A stretch of 45,299 nucleotides of DNA from Cytophagales bacterium CG12_big_fil_rev_8_21_14_0_65_40_12 (lineage in GTDB: Bacteria; Bacteroidota; Bacteroidia; Cytophagales; Cyclobacteriaceae): the NCBI GenBank assembly GCA_002786855.1, contig PCUU01000022.1, forward strand, positions 1 to 45,299, given 5' to 3'. Every line of letters begins with the position of its first letter. The stretch's first letter is position 1. The notes beneath the pieces are model-generated. The model made no database searches. It saw nothing but the letters and a program-made list of their open reading frames with translations, and had not been told where the DNA came from. The position numbers and the translations under genes were made by a program. Below, one piece after another: positions 40,901 to 45,299 of the stretch.

Positions 40901-41629
40901 TTATTCTCTTGCCTTTAGTTCAAGGAGTTCTTTAAGTGATAGAACTTTGGTTTGGATATTGAGCATGTGGAAGGCCACTTTAGCCTTATTTCTAGCTCGT
41001 TTGTCATTTGAAATGAAAAAATCACAAGCAGAACTAAAGTAGGTGTGACTTGCATCGTAAATACGAGCCATCTTCGATTTATTGTTGGGTTTGTCAGTCC
41101 AATAACCCAAAAAGTCGAGGAAGTTGAAAATAGAAACTATTTGCTCTCTCTTTGATGTGCCAGACATTTCTATCATTGTCTGGAAATTTGGGATGAATTG
41201 CTTATCCAAGATTTCATTTAATTGAGATACTACTTCATCTGGATGAATGTTATTCATTTCAATTTTGCTAATGCCAAGCTTATTAAGTAAAGAGTCTCGC
41301 TCAATATCAAAGCTTTGTACAGTTGATCTTAATTGATAGTTTAATACTTTCAAGTTTTGATAAAACTTGATTACAGAATTTGGGTCTTGATTTTTAAATT
41401 CAATTGTAAAACCATCAGGGTATTCATAAAAATTATTTGTGACATTTTTTAAGGTTTGAGTTCTTCGAGGAATCAAGCTTTCTAAATCACTGGCTTCAAG
41501 AAGTTCTTGAATATGAGCGTAAGAGTATACGAATTGTGTTTCGGTACTAAACATACCAGTCAATTCAATAATTTTAATCTCACCTTCTTCAATTGAAATT
41601 AAGATATTGCTATCTAAATATGCTCTCAT
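40901..41629 (-). CDS. PIN-like domain protein (putative ribonuclease)
   Basis: Product of 242 residues. The PIN acidic residues can be placed: Asp6 in YLDSNIL, Glu42 in AHIQELLE, Asp192 in YDASHTYF, and Asp203/Asp209 in CDFFISNDKRARNKA. These would hold Mg2+/Mn2+ for RNA cleavage. The protein is longer than the usual VapC toxin (about 130 residues), with a middle helical insertion of roughly 100 residues, as in some stand-alone PIN proteins of defence or toxin loci. No partner antitoxin is directly upstream, although the HigBA pair is 59 bases away on the same strand. The family is recognised by pattern only. Confidence 0.7.
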   Translation of the reverse strand: MRAYLDSNILISIEEGEIKIIELTGMFSTETQFVYSYAHIQELLEASDLESLIPRRTQTLKNVTNNFYEYPDGFTIEFKNQDPNSVIKFYQNLKVLNYQLRSTVQSFDIERDSLLNKLGISKIEMNNIHPDEVVSQLNEILDKQFIPNFQTMIEMSGTSKREQIVSIFNFLDFLGYWTDKPNNKSKMARIYDASHTYFSSACDFFISNDKRARNKAKVAFHMLNIQTKVLSLKELLELKARE

Positions 41630-41688
41630 TAATTATGTGGTCATGGTAGAGTTTGGAATTCTGTGGTCTTTCGGGGTGATGTTATTAT

Positions 41689-41994
41689 TCAAAGCTTTAT
41701 CGACAACTCAATTTCTCCACCTAAACCCAGCTCCACAATCTTCTTAAGGGTAGAAAGGCGCACTTCTTTAATGTTGTTTTCGATTTTGGAAATGTACGAT
41801 TTGGTGGTACCTACTTTTTCTGCCAATTGAGCCTGAGTAAGGCCTTTTTCTAAACGGGCTTCATGTATTAAAGCACCAATCTTAAAGTTTTCATAACCAT
41901 CTTCAAACTCGGCACGGCTTGGTGTGCCCATCTCACCAAAATGCTTGTCTTTGAATTGGTCTAGACTTGTAATATTATTTTCGTTCTTGCTCAT
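41689..41994 (-). CDS. HigA-type antitoxin (XRE/HTH protein)
   Basis: Product of 101 residues. After an acidic N-terminus, residues about 36-92 form a Cro/CI helix-turn-helix (IGALIHEARLEKGLTQAQLAEKVGTTKSYISKIENN, LSTLKKIVELG). The gene overlaps the upstream toxin gene by 20 bases, the toxin-first order of HigBA pairs. It should neutralise the toxin and, with it, repress the operon at the 42334-42357 palindrome. Confidence 0.9.
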   Translation of the reverse strand: MSKNENNITSLDQFKDKHFGEMGTPSRAEFEDGYENFKIGALIHEARLEKGLTQAQLAEKVGTTKSYISKIENNIKEVRLSTLKKIVELGLGGEIELSIKL

Positions 41995-42316
41995 ACTCGT
42001 TTTTAATTTTTAAGGCTCTTTCAATTTCGCCCTTTGGTGTCTTTTGGCTTTTCTTCTGAAAACCATTCATAATCACGACAATTTTGCCTTCATCAAAAAA
42101 GCAAAAGATACGGTAAATATCACTTCCAGCTTGTACTCTTATTTCATACAAGCCTTCTGTTCCCTTTAAATGCTTTAAATAGGTTTCGGGAACAGATTGG
42201 ACTTCTTCAATCAAACTGAATGTCCAAACCACTTTCTTTTTAACCTTCTCGGTGAGTTTAAGAAAGAAAGGCTCGAAGTAATTTTTGTAGAAAACTACTG
42301 TGCGTATCTTGTTCAC
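41975..42316 (-). CDS. HigB/RelE-type toxin
   Basis: Product of 113 residues. The start is a GTG at 42316: an in-frame TGA lies at 42320-42322 and the first internal Met would be near the C-terminus. The RelE/HigB fold is indicated by LKHLKGTEGLYEIRVQAGSDIYRIFCFFDEGKIVVIMNGFQKKSQKTPKGEIERALKI, i.e. the G-LYEIR strand, YRIFCFF strand, and the basic FQKKSQKTP tail. Members cleave mRNA on the ribosome. The start is 18 bases after the palindrome. Confidence 0.9.
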   Translation of the reverse strand: MNKIRTVVFYKNYFEPFFLKLTEKVKKKVVWTFSLIEEVQSVPETYLKHLKGTEGLYEIRVQAGSDIYRIFCFFDEGKIVVIMNGFQKKSQKTPKGEIERALKIKNEYEQERK

Positions 42317-42333
42317 ATATCAAAGATAGAAAG

Positions 42334-42357
42334 AAAGTTTCACTAAAGTGAAACTTT
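42334..42357. promoter_or_regulatory. Palindromic operator of the HigBA operon
   Basis: Perfect arms AAAGTTTCACT (42334-42344) and AGTGAAACTTT (42347-42357) separated by AA. It is 18 bp upstream of the higB start. A palindrome with a GTTTCACT/AGTGAAAC core is the sort of site bound by a dimeric XRE antitoxin. Confidence 0.7.
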
Positions 42358-42385
42358 TGATCTTGAGTTTAAGGCTGTTTATTCC

Positions 42386-42703
42386 GCCCTTTCAGGGCTT
42401 AAATAGGAGTAGTGCTTTTTGCGAAGGGTTACACCCTTCGTTTTGATATGATGCCCTTTCAGGGCTGGAAGCACAGGAGGAAGTGATTTTGTGTCCTAAG
42501 CCCCAACAGGCTGAATAGCATACAAATTGTTAAGCCTTTTTCTTTTCGCTAAGGATTGCACCCTTCGTTTTGGTATGATGCCCTTTCAGGGCTGAGAAAT
42601 GATAAGGACTGACTTATGACCAAAGCCCCAACGGGGCGTCAAATCATAGGAATGGGTGCAACCCATTCCTAGAAACGTCAATTAAGTTAAGCCCTGAAGG
42701 GGC
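42386..42703. repeat. Short-palindrome repeat cluster (family A), second locus
   Basis: The 624-base gap at 42317-42940 is gene-free and filled with hairpins: GCCCT-TTC-AGGGC at 42386, 42453 and 42580; CGAAGGGT-TAC-ACCCTTCG at 42422-42440 with a decayed copy at 42548-42567; GCCCC-AAC-GGGGC at 42625-42637 with a decayed copy at 42499-42512; TAGGAATGGGT-GCA-ACCCATTCCTA at 42647-42671; and GCCCT-GAA-GGGGC at 42691-42703. A 36-base block at 42432-42467 recurs at 42559-42594 with one change. The units match those at 35375-35453. Confidence 0.85.
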
Positions 42704-42845
42704 GAAATATCACTGTTTTTTTCCTTTGCAGCTTGTCGACCCTTAATTGACATAGATGGCATTACCGACATTATTTAAAAACTTTCAGAACGAAAGATCA
42801 ATGCTTTTTTAGCTTTAAATTGGGAGAGAGCAACTCAATACCTGA

Positions 42846-42879
42846 TATAGTTTTTATTTATAAGTTCATTAAAACTATA
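42846..42879. promoter_or_regulatory. Inverted repeat upstream of katG
   Basis: TATAGTTTT (42846-42854) and AAAACTATA (42871-42879), exact complements with a 16-base spacer, lie about 62 bp before the katG ATG. It is AT-rich and could be a regulator site or the arms of a leader hairpin. No convincing TAnnTTTG box was found. Confidence 0.35.
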
Positions 42880-42931
42880 AATAAGGACTATCGAAATCAT
42901 TGTTGTAAATTGGATGCTCGAAACAAAATAA

Positions 42932-45157
<2,226 letters not shown>

Positions 45158-45182
45158 TTGGAATTTTACATAATTAATGAAG

Positions 45183-45211
45183 AGGTGATCTGGAAACAGA
45201 TCACCTTTTTT
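45183..45211 (+). terminator. Terminator of katG
   Basis: AGGTGATCTG (45183-45192), tetraloop GAAA, CAGATCACCT (45197-45206), then T residues. A perfect 10-bp stem closed by a GNRA-type loop. Confidence 0.92.
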
Positions 45212-45299
45212 ACTGGTAATGTGGCCAAAAATAGTTGGTGACTTTGTAATGAAATTTGCATTATTTGGATATTGTAGATCTAAAGAGGAAGCGAGCTCT

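Noticed and set aside
42386-42703. Possible CRISPR array
   Set aside because: Repeats are short palindromes of several types at irregular spacing, with no constant repeat/spacer rhythm and no cas genes.

Overview
The window looks like chromosomal DNA from a marine-type Bacteroidota, most likely of the order Cytophagales (Roseivirga/Fulvivirga-like). This is inferred from gene families and signals, not from a database search. The supporting signs are a textbook Bacteroidota promoter (TTTG, 19 nt, TACTTTTG) in front of tRNA-Asp, almost no Shine-Dalgarno sequences before starts, a tRNA without encoded CCA, PadR plus duplicated FtsX-type permease pairs, many exported peptidases, and an acyl-CoA reductase/ferredoxin pair. 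The DNA is AT-rich by eye and most genes are intact.

Layout. 1-3.1 kb: tail of a possible plus-strand gene, a lipoprotein, a YoaB-type RidA protein and an exported S10 serine carboxypeptidase. 3.2-6.3 kb: PadR regulator translationally coupled to an 878-residue permease. 6.4-9.8 kb: DUF2200, DUF1801 and HrpB helicase. 10-16.6 kb: M28 peptidase, yaaA-arfB, a second M28 peptidase, and an S9 peptidase. 16.6-22.2 kb: a minus-strand redox block that reads, in transcription order, peroxiredoxin, DUF2202 ferritin-like lipoprotein, sulfide:quinone oxidoreductase-like flavoprotein, a 52-codon membrane-protein candidate, cydA and cydB. 22.5-22.7 kb: tRNA-Asp with promoter and terminator. 22.8-28.7 kb: a tightly packed exopolysaccharide operon (sugar transferase, acyltransferase, half-length TolC-like protein, Wzc-like copolymerase with degenerate P-loop, glycosyltransferase). 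28.9-30.4 kb: LytTR response regulator plus outer-membrane barrel. 30.4-35.3 kb: TPR protein, DPP-IV-type S9 peptidase, M20 peptidase. 35.5-37.5 kb: LuxC-type acyl-CoA reductase divergent from a 2[4Fe-4S] ferredoxin, then a lipocalin-like lipoprotein. 37.6-40.6 kb: a second PadR/permease pair, oriented opposite to the first. 40.9-42.4 kb: PIN-domain protein and a HigBA-type toxin-antitoxin pair with a palindromic operator. 42.9-45.2 kb: katG.

How the parts fit. Oxidative stress is a recurrent theme (peroxiredoxin, DUF2202, cytochrome bd, YaaA, KatG). SQR can feed electrons from sulfide into quinone, and cytochrome bd is a sulfide-tolerant quinol oxidase, so the block at 16.6-22.2 kb reads as a coherent sulfide/peroxide-tolerant respiratory module. 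Six exported peptidases of families S10, M28, S9 and M20 suggest a protein-degrading heterotroph.

The most useful new observations are: the small ORF between sqr and cydA; an ACTACA motif exactly 27 bp before the start of both padR genes with a second upstream copy in each; the unusual export components of the polysaccharide operon; the perfect 11-bp-arm palindrome 18 bp before higB; and two intergenic clusters of the same short-palindrome repeat family.
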